64,000 nucleotides of DNA from JAVBLV01 sp031553195 (GCA_031553195.1 JAVBLV010000004.1:1-64000), one strand, 5' to 3'. Shown: positions 37,017 to 45,109, counted from the stretch's first letter. Notes: a model not told the origin generated them from the letters alone. A program made the numbers and translations.

Positions 37017-37400
37017 TTATATATAAGGTGTAACCCTGATGAAATTGAATAAAAATGTCGTTGAGTTGATATTTCCGCCTGTGCTTTTGGTTCGGCTTTT
37101 CTTATAGGTTTCCAATACGATGAGTCCGGTGTAGAAGTGGGTAAGTTTCAGGTCTGATAATCCGCTGTAGCTTTCCTGATGGACGAATTCATCAAAGGCA
37201 TTGTCAGACCAGATACTAAACTTCAGACTTTCGGTTCCGGCAGGGAAAAAGTAAGAGTTCAAAAAGTAGTAATCATTGTAGGCTTGGATTTCTGTTTTAA
37301 GCGTATCTTTTTCTTTTTCAATAGTTATCACTTCATAAGTATAACCTGAATATCCCATGCCTTTAATGGTTCGTTCGATATAGTCCAAGATAAAACTCAT
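37017..37400 (-). CDS. Small beta-rich protein, possible particle component
   Basis: 127 residues rich in Tyr, Phe and Thr with strongly alternating beta pattern (TYEVITIEKEKDTLKTEI, FYTGLIVLETYKKS, TTFLFNFIRV). No family recognised. It overlaps the preceding gene by four bases (ATGA), so the two are co-translated. It is one of three consecutive beta-rich proteins of nearly equal size and may form part of a capsid or spike. Confidence 0.6.
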   Translation of the reverse strand: MSFILDYIERTIKGMGYSGYTYEVITIEKEKDTLKTEIQAYNDYYFLNSYFFPAGTESLKFSIWSDNAFDEFVHQESYSGLSDLKLTHFYTGLIVLETYKKSRTKSTGGNINSTTFLFNFIRVTPYI

Positions 37401-37759
37401 GATTTTCTACATTTTAAATAGATTTGAAGTAAATAGGGATAGAAATAATCATCTTGGGTTTTATCCATATAGTAACCTGTCAGTAATGTATTGGGGATTA
37501 AGGATTCGTCTAAAGCATGAGCTTTGTTATGATTTCCAATAGGGTTTGCATAGGAGGTTACTTCCAAATGGACAGGGTGTATTTTTTTACTATTAAATGA
37601 TAAACTGATTTCTCCGTTTATTTTATTATCATCCGGCAACTTGTCTGTTATCGAGCATATAATACCTGTGCAGGCAACCCAATGCGGGGATAGCTTTTGG
37701 TCGAAAACCACCACTTGCAAAGGTCTTTTGATTTCTGCTTTTATAATTGCCCAAGACAT
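37397..37759 (-). CDS. Small beta-rich protein, possible particle component
   Basis: 120 residues. The order of blocks parallels the next upstream protein: NSKKIHPVHLEVTSYANP here matches NGEEVFPADFEVKLLATN there, and both end in a YPY...IYLKL/C strand. This points to paralogs with a common jelly-roll or Ig-like fold. The ATG overlaps nothing upstream; its stop overlaps the next start (ATGA). Function unknown, capsid-type role inferred. Confidence 0.6.
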   Translation of the reverse strand: MSWAIIKAEIKRPLQVVVFDQKLSPHWVACTGIICSITDKLPDDNKINGEISLSFNSKKIHPVHLEVTSYANPIGNHNKAHALDESLIPNTLLTGYYMDKTQDDYFYPYLLQIYLKCRKS

Positions 37760-37775
37760 AATTGGTTGATTTTAA

Positions 37776-37838
37776 GTGCAAGGTACGAGATCCTTGAAAA
37801 CAAAAACTTGTATCTCGTATCTTGTCAATTGGTTCACT
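37776..37838. repeat. Element intergenic inverted repeat overlapping a gene end
   Basis: AAGGTACGAGATCCTTG and CTTGTATCTCGTATCTTG pair across a short spacer; the right edge covers the stop codon of the gene ending at 37834. Confidence 0.75.
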
Positions 37839-38217
37839 GCTTCGGATTGATTAACTTTAAATAAATGGTTCCCTCGTAGGGGTATTGGGGTACAGTACCA
37901 TTTCCACCGTCTGTATACAAGCCTTCGGCATGGCTTCCTTTGGCTTTTATCAATTCATCTTTCAGGCTGAAAAAGCGTTCGGAGGGAGCTACGGATGAGT
38001 TCGTTGCCAACAATTTGACTTCGAAGTCGGCAGGGAATACTTCTTCGCCGTTTACCTGTAGTTCCAAGCAACTTGCATAATAGGCATTTTCGTGAGGCAG
38101 GGATACAAATATACTTTCTATAATCTCGTATAAATTATTGGTGTCGAATAATAGCCTGACCTTTTCTTTGGGTTGGTTAATCGTAAATTTTATCAATTGG
38201 TATTTAATGTGTTTCAT
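37834..38217 (-). CDS. Small beta-rich protein, possible particle component
   Basis: 127 residues, beta-rich (YQLIKFTINQPKEKVRLLFD, CLELQVNGEEVFPADFEV), ending in a TIYLKLINP strand. Similar in layout to the 120-residue neighbour. No known family. It lies directly after the capsid-candidate gene in transcription order, separated by C/G-rich REP-like sequence. Confidence 0.6.
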   Translation of the reverse strand: MKHIKYQLIKFTINQPKEKVRLLFDTNNLYEIIESIFVSLPHENAYYASCLELQVNGEEVFPADFEVKLLATNSSVAPSERFFSLKDELIKAKGSHAEGLYTDGGNGTVPQYPYEGTIYLKLINPKQ

Positions 38218-38345
38218 ATAAGCCCCCTAAATCCCCCAAAGGGGGATAATTGTGATTGATTTATTTAATTCACTGTAATAAAGCTCCTTCCGTTTTGTTT
38301 GCTGCAATAGTCTCCTCCCTTTGGGAGGACAGAAGGAGGGCTTTT
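38217..38345. repeat. C/G-rich REP-like inverted repeats
   Basis: Contains AGCCCCCTAAATCCCCCAAA next to GGGGG, and a second pair CTCCTCCCTTTGGGAGGA. The same type recurs before thiC and after the ABC transporter gene, so it is shared by host and element regions. Confidence 0.6.
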
Positions 38346-39057
38346 AATTTTTCATTACGGAAGTTCCTAAAAGGACTAACTTCATATAGGTTTGTGCTTT
38401 GGCAGGGCTTGCCCACTCTACGTTAAACTCTATATTTTGTTGGTCGCGGATGATTTTGGGATTATCCAAACGGTAAAATCCTTTTTGGTAGTGGGTTCCG
38501 GTGGTCTGAAATACTTCACATGCAATATTGGAAAATAATGTAGTTCCATTGGCACGTAATTCGAACTCGCCGTTGCGTAACCCTGCCGGAAGTACATCGT
38601 AGTTTACATCTCCGGCGGTTTCGCCTACGGCTGCTATACCTGACAATAAAATGATTCCGTTGAGCAAAAATATATTGCCCTTTTCTAATTTTCCCCTCGA
38701 AATATTGCAAATACCGACGACCTTGTTGTCATCATCTTTCAACATCTTGATACTTTTCTGTCCGCTGATGTCTTTACATAAATAAAAAGCGGCATCTACC
38801 GCTTGTAAATGGCGGTTGCGTAAGCCTTGTTGAATATCGGCAGGTAATTGGCTGATACGCCTTTGCAACTCTCCCCTTGAGTTATTGGGGATGGTGGCTG
38901 CACTAGTTTGTTGGACTGAACGTTTTACCCGTTTTACCAATCGGCGTTTTTGTCCAATGGGGGCACGTTCCAACATGCCTTGTAATTCTTCATCTGACAT
39001 GGCTCCTAACAGTTCGTCAGAAAATTCACTGTCTAATACATTTCCTAATTCGGTCAT
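38344..39057 (-). CDS. Capsid-candidate protein with basic arm and beta-rich body
   Basis: 237 residues. Acidic helical start (DELLGAMSDEELQGML), then a strongly basic arm (RRLVKRVKRSVQQ), then about 150 residues of alternating beta strands (GNIFLLNGIILLSG, GEFELRANGTTLFSN, GFYRLDNPKIIRD, NIEFNVEWASP). Arm-plus-beta-body is a common capsid-protein plan, and the length is close to small jelly-roll major capsid proteins. No sequence family is recognised, so this is inference from composition and position among structural-type genes. Confidence 0.5.
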   Translation of the reverse strand: MTELGNVLDSEFSDELLGAMSDEELQGMLERAPIGQKRRLVKRVKRSVQQTSAATIPNNSRGELQRRISQLPADIQQGLRNRHLQAVDAAFYLCKDISGQKSIKMLKDDDNKVVGICNISRGKLEKGNIFLLNGIILLSGIAAVGETAGDVNYDVLPAGLRNGEFELRANGTTLFSNIACEVFQTTGTHYQKGFYRLDNPKIIRDQQNIEFNVEWASPAKAQTYMKLVLLGTSVMKN

Positions 39058-39198
39058 AATGTTAAGTTTATTTAGCCTCTCCCTTAATCCCTCTTCAAAA
39101 GAGAGGGAGGAAAAAGCGGATTTTTAATTTTATTAATTTGTTTTTTGTTGTCTGTTTTCAGATTTTTCCCCTTTGGGGGAACGGAAAGGGGGCTTGTC

Positions 39199-39810
39199 TT
39201 ATAAGATTTCTACCTCGTCGCCTTGCAGGTCGATAGTGTCGGCATCGGCTAAAGAGTGTGAGGCCAATAACATCGGTTGTTCGCTTTCCTCTCCCGACAT
39301 GTATTCATTCGTATCGGGGGCTGCTTCCAATACAGGCAGGTCGGGTTGGTAACTTTGGTGGGCGATAGACAACTCCACCGGAATACGGCGACCCATTTGG
39401 GCAAGGGTTTGCATTTCGGCTTCGCCTAAACCGTCTATGCCGCTAAGAAAATCTTTTTTCAATACGACTTTTACGCCCGATAATAATCCGCCTGCCGCAA
39501 TACCATCGGCAAGGGCTTTGATATTCTTGTCCTTGACGAAGATTTTCAAGGCTACGCCTCCGGCAGTCAATACAATGGGTTTGACTAATTTTTTAATCGT
39601 AATCTTATCTGTCCCGTCATCGGATTTCACGGCTTTGTCAATCATTTTTCCGGCAAGGCTCGCTCCAATAATCCCTCCTGCGGTTAATAGCAGGGGCATG
39701 ATTTCTTCCAGTATATTTTTTGAAGTGGTCTTTTTGGTTGTGTTTTTACGGGTGGTTCCAGTATTGCCCAAGCCTTTTTTTCTGGTTGTTTTTTTCTTTT
39801 TTGCACTCAT
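39199..39810 (-). CDS. Lys-rich, Gly-zipper membrane protein
   Basis: 203 residues. The N-terminal 28 residues are almost all Lys, Thr and Arg (KKKKTTRKKG...). Two Gly/Ala-rich hydrophobic stretches follow (IMPLLLTAGGIIGASLAGKM, IKALADGIAAGGLLSG), then an acidic C-terminal tail. The basic arm could contact DNA while the Gly-zippers enter a membrane, a layout seen in internal-membrane phage proteins. No family recognised. Confidence 0.6.
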   Translation of the reverse strand: MSAKKKKTTRKKGLGNTGTTRKNTTKKTTSKNILEEIMPLLLTAGGIIGASLAGKMIDKAVKSDDGTDKITIKKLVKPIVLTAGGVALKIFVKDKNIKALADGIAAGGLLSGVKVVLKKDFLSGIDGLGEAEMQTLAQMGRRIPVELSIAHQSYQPDLPVLEAAPDTNEYMSGEESEQPMLLASHSLADADTIDLQGDEVEIL

Positions 39811-39857
39811 GGTTTTTTAATTGAAAATGGATAATTGAAAGTTGAAAATGATTTTTT

Positions 39858-39917
39858 AGATACAAGATACTGGAGAATAAGAACCTTGTACCTTGTTTAC
39901 TCGTCAACTCGTTTACT
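39858..39917. repeat. Element intergenic inverted repeat
   Basis: AGATACAAGATACTGG and CCTTGTACCTTGTTTACTCG with CAACTCGTTTACT, between the transglutaminase-like and the Gly-zipper genes. Confidence 0.75.
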
Positions 39918-41874
39918 ATTTAAGTTCTATTCTCTTTAACTTGGGTTGATTTAAACTTTTAGGGGTTGATTTAACTCCTGAAAGAGCTTGGGAACGGTTT
40001 GACGGTTTTTTCTTATTGCGGGTGGCAAAATAAATACCTGCTCCCAATACGCCTACACCGATGACAGCAGGAACGACCCATTTGGGTATGGGTTTTTTGG
40101 ATTTATCGGAATCGTCCGAAATGTCAGATTCATTCGTGTTTTTCTTCATTTCTTCTTCTAAAAGCCCTTGGGAGTTGTTCAGTTCTGCTTCGGCTGCTTG
40201 GGCTTCCTTATCGTCCATTAATTTATTGTTTTTCAACGATAAAATTACTTTGGCAATTACCGGTATGGCTGCGGCTACACTGGCTGCCAACGGGGCTACG
40301 CCCAAACCGTTCAATTCGCCTAAATCGTAGGTTTCTCCATTTAATCCGCCTGCTTTGCCTTTGGTAATAGGGTTTTTAAGGGCGCTTTTCTTACCTCCGA
40401 GTTTTTCAAACAGCTTTTCGGTATCGATTAAACTTTTTTTGGATGCCAGCCATTTAGCTTTGCTGATACCTTTTTTGGCAGCTTGCTGTTCGGTGGCATA
40501 CGCCCATTTGAGCTTCGAACTCATTTTGCTGATGTTCAACTTAAGGGCTAACAGCAAACCACTTCGGGCTGCTATGGTAACAGGATTGTATCGTACAATA
40601 GCTTTGCCGACTTTCTTAGTTACCTTGGCTACACCTTTACCAATTTTTTTCAATACTCCGCCCTTGCCCAAGCCTTCCAAATCCTCGTCGGTATTGAAAT
40701 CAGTATTGTCTTGTCTTTCTGCGGAGTAGGAACTGCCTGCTTGAAAGATTGTTTCGGTTGGGGTTTCGTTCGAGGGATTCGGGGCTTGGGATTCGGACGG
40801 ATATGTTTCTTGGAATGCAGATTCGTCTGCAATGGCTTCATTTTTAGATTTTTTCTTTTTACGGCTGCCTTTGGTTCTAACTTTGCGGAAGAATTTCTTT
40901 TTCTTGGGTTTGCCAAGCAAATAATTTTCATCATCGCCGTACAATTCATCTTCTCCAAACAGTTCATCGTCATTGCCTGTAAGGGTATCGTCAAAGAATC
41001 CATTCAATTTATTGATGGCGTATTCATTTTTTGCCAAAACTTCGAGGGCTTCATCCCGTTGAGGCGTGTTCCAGTGTTCGATAGCATAATCAAGCATCTG
41101 TAAAAAAGCTTCGGGGTCGTCCAGTGCAGCGATTAGATACGGTTTTTCGGACACGATATTTCGTGTCGAAATCAAATGCTGATATACGGCTTCTTCTTCC
41201 GAAATGGCTCCTAAAGCCACACCGTCAAACACATCTCCGTAAAGCAGGCTTAAATATTCGTCATCGCCCGAAAGAGGGTCGAATCCCGAAAGTACGGCTA
41301 CATCTATTCCGTTCAATGAGTGTTTCATAACAAAATCTTTTTTTTCTGAGTACGGTTTTTCATAATCAAATTGACTTAATACACAGTCGATAGTGTAATA
41401 TTTATTTTTTAAAGAAGGAATCGGAACGATGACGTACACATGTTGGAAAACATCGCGGTCGTATTTCGTTATTCTGAAAGCGTGTTTAATATTGAGGTTG
41501 GTCAAAATGCTCGAAACGAATATCGAAAAGCAATCACAATCTATTCCGCTATGGCGGTCATGCCAGCTTCTCGCGGGTTGCCGGAGCTGTTCCAAGCCTG
41601 CTTGGTCTAATTTGTATTGAATGTGGTTGTACAAAAAATCCCAAACGTTTTGGCAGGTTTGTCGCAAATCCCCATCTTTCAGTTTTTTTGCCAATACTTG
41701 GGTTTGGTTTAGGGTTTGGCTGACTATTTTACCCATTAACTGCACCGTATCGGTAACTTCGGCATCATGCAAAGCTATTTTGTCTTTATTGCTTGCCGTT
41801 GGGAACAGGTGATTAAACTCCGTTCCACTTTTGATAAATCGAAATCCTGATGATATTTTGCCGATAGTATTCAT
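39916..41874 (-). CDS. Transglutaminase-like / Gly-zipper multi-domain membrane protein
   Basis: 652 residues, the largest presumed structural protein. Residues about 70-190 look like a transglutaminase-like cysteine-protease domain: GIDCDCFS (Cys), FQHVYVIVP (His) and YTIDCVLSQFD (Asp). An acidic linker follows (DDTLTGNDDELFGEDELYG), then a Lys-rich segment, a helical part with KGVAKVTKKVGKAIVRY, a hydrophobic stretch (LAASVAAAIPVIAKVILSL) and a C-terminal transmembrane helix (WVVPAVIGVGVLGAGIYFA) with a basic tail. It could process particle proteins or cross the envelope during entry. Specific role unknown. Confidence 0.65.
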   Translation of the reverse strand: MNTIGKISSGFRFIKSGTEFNHLFPTASNKDKIALHDAEVTDTVQLMGKIVSQTLNQTQVLAKKLKDGDLRQTCQNVWDFLYNHIQYKLDQAGLEQLRQPARSWHDRHSGIDCDCFSIFVSSILTNLNIKHAFRITKYDRDVFQHVYVIVPIPSLKNKYYTIDCVLSQFDYEKPYSEKKDFVMKHSLNGIDVAVLSGFDPLSGDDEYLSLLYGDVFDGVALGAISEEEAVYQHLISTRNIVSEKPYLIAALDDPEAFLQMLDYAIEHWNTPQRDEALEVLAKNEYAINKLNGFFDDTLTGNDDELFGEDELYGDDENYLLGKPKKKKFFRKVRTKGSRKKKKSKNEAIADESAFQETYPSESQAPNPSNETPTETIFQAGSSYSAERQDNTDFNTDEDLEGLGKGGVLKKIGKGVAKVTKKVGKAIVRYNPVTIAARSGLLLALKLNISKMSSKLKWAYATEQQAAKKGISKAKWLASKKSLIDTEKLFEKLGGKKSALKNPITKGKAGGLNGETYDLGELNGLGVAPLAASVAAAIPVIAKVILSLKNNKLMDDKEAQAAEAELNNSQGLLEEEMKKNTNESDISDDSDKSKKPIPKWVVPAVIGVGVLGAGIYFATRNKKKPSNRSQALSGVKSTPKSLNQPKLKRIELK

Positions 41875-41908
41875 TTAGTTGAAAATTGAGAATTGAAAGT
41901 GTTTTTTT

Positions 41909-41984
41909 AGATACAAGATACGAGGCACAAGCTACTGGGACTCTTCTATTTTGTATCTAGTCAACTTGTGTCTTGTACCTGATT
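41909..41984. repeat. Element intergenic inverted repeat
   Basis: AGATACAAGATACGAGGCAC and TTTTGTATCTAGTCAACTTG; fills the gap before the transglutaminase-like gene start. Confidence 0.75.
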
Positions 41985-42503
41985 TTATAGTTTTACTTCG
42001 ATATGGTCTGATTTGTAATACACGTTGTTGGCGTAAGTAATGACTTGAATCGTAAGTTTGGATTGGTTTAAAATGTCTTTAGTGTGGGCGATGAGATAGA
42101 GTATTTTAGTACTTACTGTGCCTTTGGGTATGGTAATTTTAATCTTTTCGGCTATTTGTATAACTTGTTCCCAACTTAGTTTTATCGTTACGCTGTCTAA
42201 AAACGACTGTTGTAAAGGTTTTAAAATATGGGTTTTGTTTTGGATGTTGCTGGTGCTTACTTCGGTTCCGTTGGAAAAAAGTTTGACAAAAGGTTGGGTA
42301 ATGGTAAGCGTATGTTTGGTTGGGTTTTTGACCGAAGGCGTTACCATGACCGTAATCCCATCACTAAGCGAAGTTTTGATGTTTACCTTTTCGGCACTAA
42401 TACTTAAATCTTCAAACAAAGTAAAAGAGTTAAACAGTTGAATGCCTTTGTAAACTATCAATCCGCCGATTAAGGTCAAACCGATTTTAAGAATGTTCTT
42501 CAT
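41985..42503 (-). CDS. Membrane-anchored LEA14-like beta protein
   Basis: 172 residues from ATG 42503; longer frames upstream would overlap the preceding gene. One N-terminal transmembrane helix (IGLTLIGGLIVYKGIQLF) is followed by a beta-sandwich stretch with the pattern SVKNPTKHTLTITQPFVKLF, reminiscent of LEA14/WHy domains. It overlaps the end of the upstream gene by 17 bases. Probably an inner-membrane or particle-membrane protein facing the periplasm or interior. Confidence 0.6.
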   Translation of the reverse strand: MKNILKIGLTLIGGLIVYKGIQLFNSFTLFEDLSISAEKVNIKTSLSDGITVMVTPSVKNPTKHTLTITQPFVKLFSNGTEVSTSNIQNKTHILKPLQQSFLDSVTIKLSWEQVIQIAEKIKITIPKGTVSTKILYLIAHTKDILNQSKLTIQVITYANNVYYKSDHIEVKL

Positions 42504-42747
42504 CTTCGGGTAATTTTTTATATTCCTTAAATTGTTTTCGTTGTTGGGCTTGGCGTATTTTATGCCTGATTTTGTCGGCACAGAGTTTGACCACATAGCC
42601 GATAATGGCGGAAAAAGTGGCACAAAAGGCGACTTCTATCAGGTGGGAGAAGTCTAGGGAGGATGTATTTGAAGCTAAGGCAGTAGTTCCGCCGATCATG
42701 CCACTGGTTAAGGTTACTAAGGTGCTGCCGATGTCTTTTTGACTCAT
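42487..42747 (-). CDS. Small two-span membrane protein
   Basis: 86 residues. Gly/Ser/Thr-rich first hydrophobic stretch (TLVTLTSGMIGGTTALAS), a second helix (VAFCATFSAIIGYVVKLC), then a long basic and polar tail (IRHKIRQAQQRKQFKEYKK). It begins the presumed structural operon. Holin-like or particle-membrane protein; no named family. Confidence 0.6.
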   Translation of the reverse strand: MSQKDIGSTLVTLTSGMIGGTTALASNTSSLDFSHLIEVAFCATFSAIIGYVVKLCADKIRHKIRQAQQRKQFKEYKKLPEDEEHS

Positions 42748-42848
42748 AATGGATGTTTATTTGTTGATTCGCTTATTGGTCAACTCGTATCTTGTTTACT
42801 CTCGAATTGATGAAGCAAAATTACTATGCATTAAACTGACCCTCAGGG

Positions 42849-42908
42849 TTTACCTGTGTTTACTTGGGTTTGCCTGTGTTTTTCTTTATTTACCTGTGTT
42901 TTTCTGTA
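42849..42908. repeat. Three 20-bp iterons
   Basis: TTTACCTGTGTTT at 42849, TTTGCCTGTGTTT at 42869 and TTTACCTGTGTTT at 42889 recur at exactly 20-bp spacing, about two helical turns. They lie between the small HTH-like gene and the first structural gene, where a repressor or activator would control the structural operon. Confidence 0.7.
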
Positions 42909-42918
42909 TTTATTTCTT

Positions 42919-42988
42919 AGGCACAAGTTGACGAGATACGAGATACAAGTTACTGTATCTTAACTCGTATCTTGTATCTAACTTACTC
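42919..42988. repeat. Element intergenic inverted repeat overlapping a gene end
   Basis: AGTTGACGAGATACGAGATA then CAAG pairs with CTCGTATCTTGTATCT; the right edge overlaps the stop of the 62-residue gene. A partial copy (CAACTCGTATCTTGTTTACT) lies at 42781-42800. Confidence 0.75.
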
Positions 42989-43171
42989 AAAGTGTTTTCG
43001 TATGATTTCCAATTGTTTTTGGGTCAATTTTTTTTGAGTCTTCTTGTAGCCTGTGGCTAAAAGCTCTTGTTGGCATTCGCCGTCTTCTTTGAGCCATGTT
43101 CGCAAGGTTTCGGCAGTGATTCCCCAACGGATATGAAGTTCTTTTTTGGTAATAAAGGCTTTATCTTCCAT
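42983..43171 (-). CDS. Small HTH-like protein
   Basis: 62 residues: KAFITKKELHIRWGITAETL followed by a basic helical tail. The opening fits a winged-helix or excisionase-type helix-turn-helix, where a short helix pair reads DNA. The 20-bp iterons 75-135 bases downstream would be natural targets. It sits between the replication genes and the structural genes. Confidence 0.6.
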   Translation of the reverse strand: MEDKAFITKKELHIRWGITAETLRTWLKEDGECQQELLATGYKKTQKKLTQKQLEIIRKHFE

Positions 43172-43250
43172 GTTTAAGTTGTTGATTTAGCTATTTTTTA
43201 GTTTAAAGGTTCACAAGTTTCCGGTTTACTTGTATCTGAAAAATTCATCG

Positions 43251-43919
43251 TTATTTCCTGCGGTCTTTTCCGGTAAAAAGTATCGGATTAAACATCTCCC
43301 GAAGCCGCGAGCGGACACGGTTTCCGTAGAGTTCTTCAATTTTATCGGCGTTCAGATTGGTGGTAATATGGGTAATTTTACGGTTGTTCCAATCACGAAC
43401 TACTGCATACCTGCCTAAAAAGATTTCGGCTATGACATTGAGATAATTACCAAAGTAATAGGCTTTTTCGTTACCGATACCAATATCATCCAAGCAAAGG
43501 GCGAAAGGTTTTTTGCTCCCGAATGTTGTGTTTTCGGTGTTCCAGATATAGCGTTCAATGCCTTTGGATCCGTGCGATTCGTACGCCAACACCAAATCCC
43601 TTGCCCGCACCATTTGAAAATAATTATCAGGAAAACAGGTGTTCGACATTTTTCGAATGATTTCCATTAACAGAGTTTTGCCTGTCCCTACGTTTCCGTA
43701 CAGCATCAAGCCTTTATGTAAAAAGATTCCTTCGGCTTCTATGGTCTTATCTCCTATGAAATAGCGTAGGATAAGTTCTATCTGCTTGCGGTTATCTTCG
43801 TCAATCTCGTAGCCTGTTGGGCTACAAAAAGCGTTGGCAGTTTGGGTAAATGTCTCTAAAAGGCGTTCAAACTCACAAGGGTATGCTGTAATCAAGGTTT
43901 TCTTCGGTATGGTATTCAT
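43251..43919 (-). CDS. DnaC-like helicase loader ATPase
   Basis: 222 residues from ATG 43919, 13 codons shorter than the longest frame. AAA+ ATPase of the DnaC/IstB type: Walker A YGNVGTGKT near residue 75, Walker B ALCLDDIG, a sensor-1-like ITTNL, and the arginine-finger region RVRSRLREM. It should load the replicative helicase at the element's origin. The start lies inside the end of the initiator gene (stop 43873), so the two are translationally coupled like lambda O and P. Confidence 0.85.
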   Translation of the reverse strand: MNTIPKKTLITAYPCEFERLLETFTQTANAFCSPTGYEIDEDNRKQIELILRYFIGDKTIEAEGIFLHKGLMLYGNVGTGKTLLMEIIRKMSNTCFPDNYFQMVRARDLVLAYESHGSKGIERYIWNTENTTFGSKKPFALCLDDIGIGNEKAYYFGNYLNVIAEIFLGRYAVVRDWNNRKITHITTNLNADKIEELYGNRVRSRLREMFNPILFTGKDRRK

Positions 43920-44733
43920 TGGATTGTGGTTTTTGTGGTTTGCTGAATTGGTTTTCACGCCTCATCCATTGGCCGATACGGCGGTTGAGTTCCCAAGTGC
44001 GTTCGAGTTCGAAACGCATATTACCCTGTGGGTCGGGTTCGCTCCAGTATTCGTAAAAGGCTCGCAAGTAAGGTATTTCGTAAATTCCGGCAAAGGCTAA
44101 CACCGCAGTTTTAAACTCGGCTTCCCGCAGGGGAAATTCTTTTCTTTTTTGGGCGGAACTTTTTTTCTTTTCTTCTTCCGGAACTTCTATGGGTTCTGAA
44201 AAAGGAGAAACCGGATTTTTTAAATTTTCTTCTTCGTGCGCGCCTTTCTCGTTTTTAATGTTTGGAAATAGAGTTTTATAATTAATATATTCAATTAGCG
44301 TGGGAGAATTTCCATCGCTACAACCACTTTGCGTGGGAATTTCTTCCTCGCTATTTCCCACGCTACAATTTGGTTGTTCGGGAAAATTTCCCTCGCTATC
44401 TTGGTGTTGCGTGGGAATTTCTGCTTCGCTACCGTTTAGCGTGGGAGTTTTTCCCAAGCTGAGTTTCCAAGCTGTTGAAAACCTGTTTACAGGCTTATGT
44501 ATCAATTGGATAAACTCCCATTTAATCAAATCATCCAGTGTTTTCTTGAATGTTTTGTAGGAAATATGTAAAACGGCTCCGGCTTCTTCGAAAGTGAAAG
44601 CGAAAATTTCCTGCCACTGCTGTTGGTTATTGCATTCTACCAACCACAAGTACAGGGCTATATGGTTGGTAGTAAGGCTTGGGGTTTCGCAGCAAAAGGC
44701 AAAAAAGGCTTTGGTAAGGCGGTAACTATTCAT
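43873..44733 (-). CDS. Lambda-O-like replication initiator with internal origin
   Basis: 286 residues. A winged-helix domain (about 1-90; TTNHIALYLWLVECNNQQQW, ISYKTFKKTLDDLIKW) as in phage O/DnaD-type initiators. Residues about 92-146 are low-complexity (EIPTQ, GNFPEQ, EEIPTQSG) because the DNA there consists of repeated iterons. The C-terminal part (RPDP-like WSEPDPQGNMRFELERTWEL) is helical and may touch the loader. An A+T-rich stretch follows the iterons. Gene order initiator-loader with overlap copies the lambda and P22 pattern. Confidence 0.75.
   Translation of the reverse strand: MNSYRLTKAFFAFCCETPSLTTNHIALYLWLVECNNQQQWQEIFAFTFEEAGAVLHISYKTFKKTLDDLIKWEFIQLIHKPVNRFSTAWKLSLGKTPTLNGSEAEIPTQHQDSEGNFPEQPNCSVGNSEEEIPTQSGCSDGNSPTLIEYINYKTLFPNIKNEKGAHEEENLKNPVSPFSEPIEVPEEEKKKSSAQKRKEFPLREAEFKTAVLAFAGIYEIPYLRAFYEYWSEPDPQGNMRFELERTWELNRRIGQWMRRENQFSKPQKPQSNEYHTEENLDYSIPL
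44255..44460 (-). other. Predicted replication origin (iterons and A+T-rich unwinding region)
   Basis: Five related 22-23-bp units lie at 44298-44320, 44331-44353, 44376-44398, 44409-44431 and 44439-44460. Most contain GCGTGGGA at one end and TCGCTA at the other around an AATTTC core. Unit starts are 33, 45, 33 and 30 bases apart, all multiples of three, so the frame is kept. Next to them, 44255-44297 is almost pure A+T. This is the layout of lambda ori inside gene O. Confidence 0.7.
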
Positions 44734-45049
44734 GTTTGTACAGTCTATGGGCTATGAGTTTATCGGGATTGAAGCCGTATTTTCCTTCCATGAATTTTTC
44801 CAAGTCTTCGGCAAGGAAATACAAACGGCGTTTATGGCGACGGCGGATTAATAATCCTTGATTGAGATAGTTGTGCAAACTTCGGACGCTGCACCTTAAC
44901 ACTTGGGCGGCTTCGTTGCTCGACAGCCATTTTTCCTGTAGATGACGGGCAGGCTTGATGTCCCCTTTAATGATAAAGCGGTGGATTTCGTTGAGTTTGG
45001 TAAAGATTTCGTTTAAATCTTCACGGTTGATTAAGGCAAGATTTTCCAT
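44726..45049 (-). CDS. Helix-turn-helix (excisionase-family) protein
   Basis: 107 residues from ATG 45049 (upstream frame extension covers a palindrome and was rejected). The C-terminal half is a standard HTH_17/MerR-like excisionase domain: WLSSNEAAQVLRCSVRSLHN, then LLIRRRHKRRLYFLAEDLEKF. Such proteins are found beside most Bacteroidota mobile-element replication genes and act as excisionase or transcription factor. It overlaps the initiator start by eight bases. Confidence 0.85.
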   Translation of the reverse strand: MENLALINREDLNEIFTKLNEIHRFIIKGDIKPARHLQEKWLSSNEAAQVLRCSVRSLHNYLNQGLLIRRRHKRRLYFLAEDLEKFMEGKYGFNPDKLIAHRLYKHE

Positions 45050-45109
45050 TTGATTGTGGGTTTTTAACGTGAATAATTTCTTTTGTGCAAATGTCGGCAG
45101 CCTGAAAAT

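Noticed and set aside
35691..42988. CRISPR array
   Set aside because: The repeats are irregularly spaced between genes, have no uniform spacers and no cas genes nearby.
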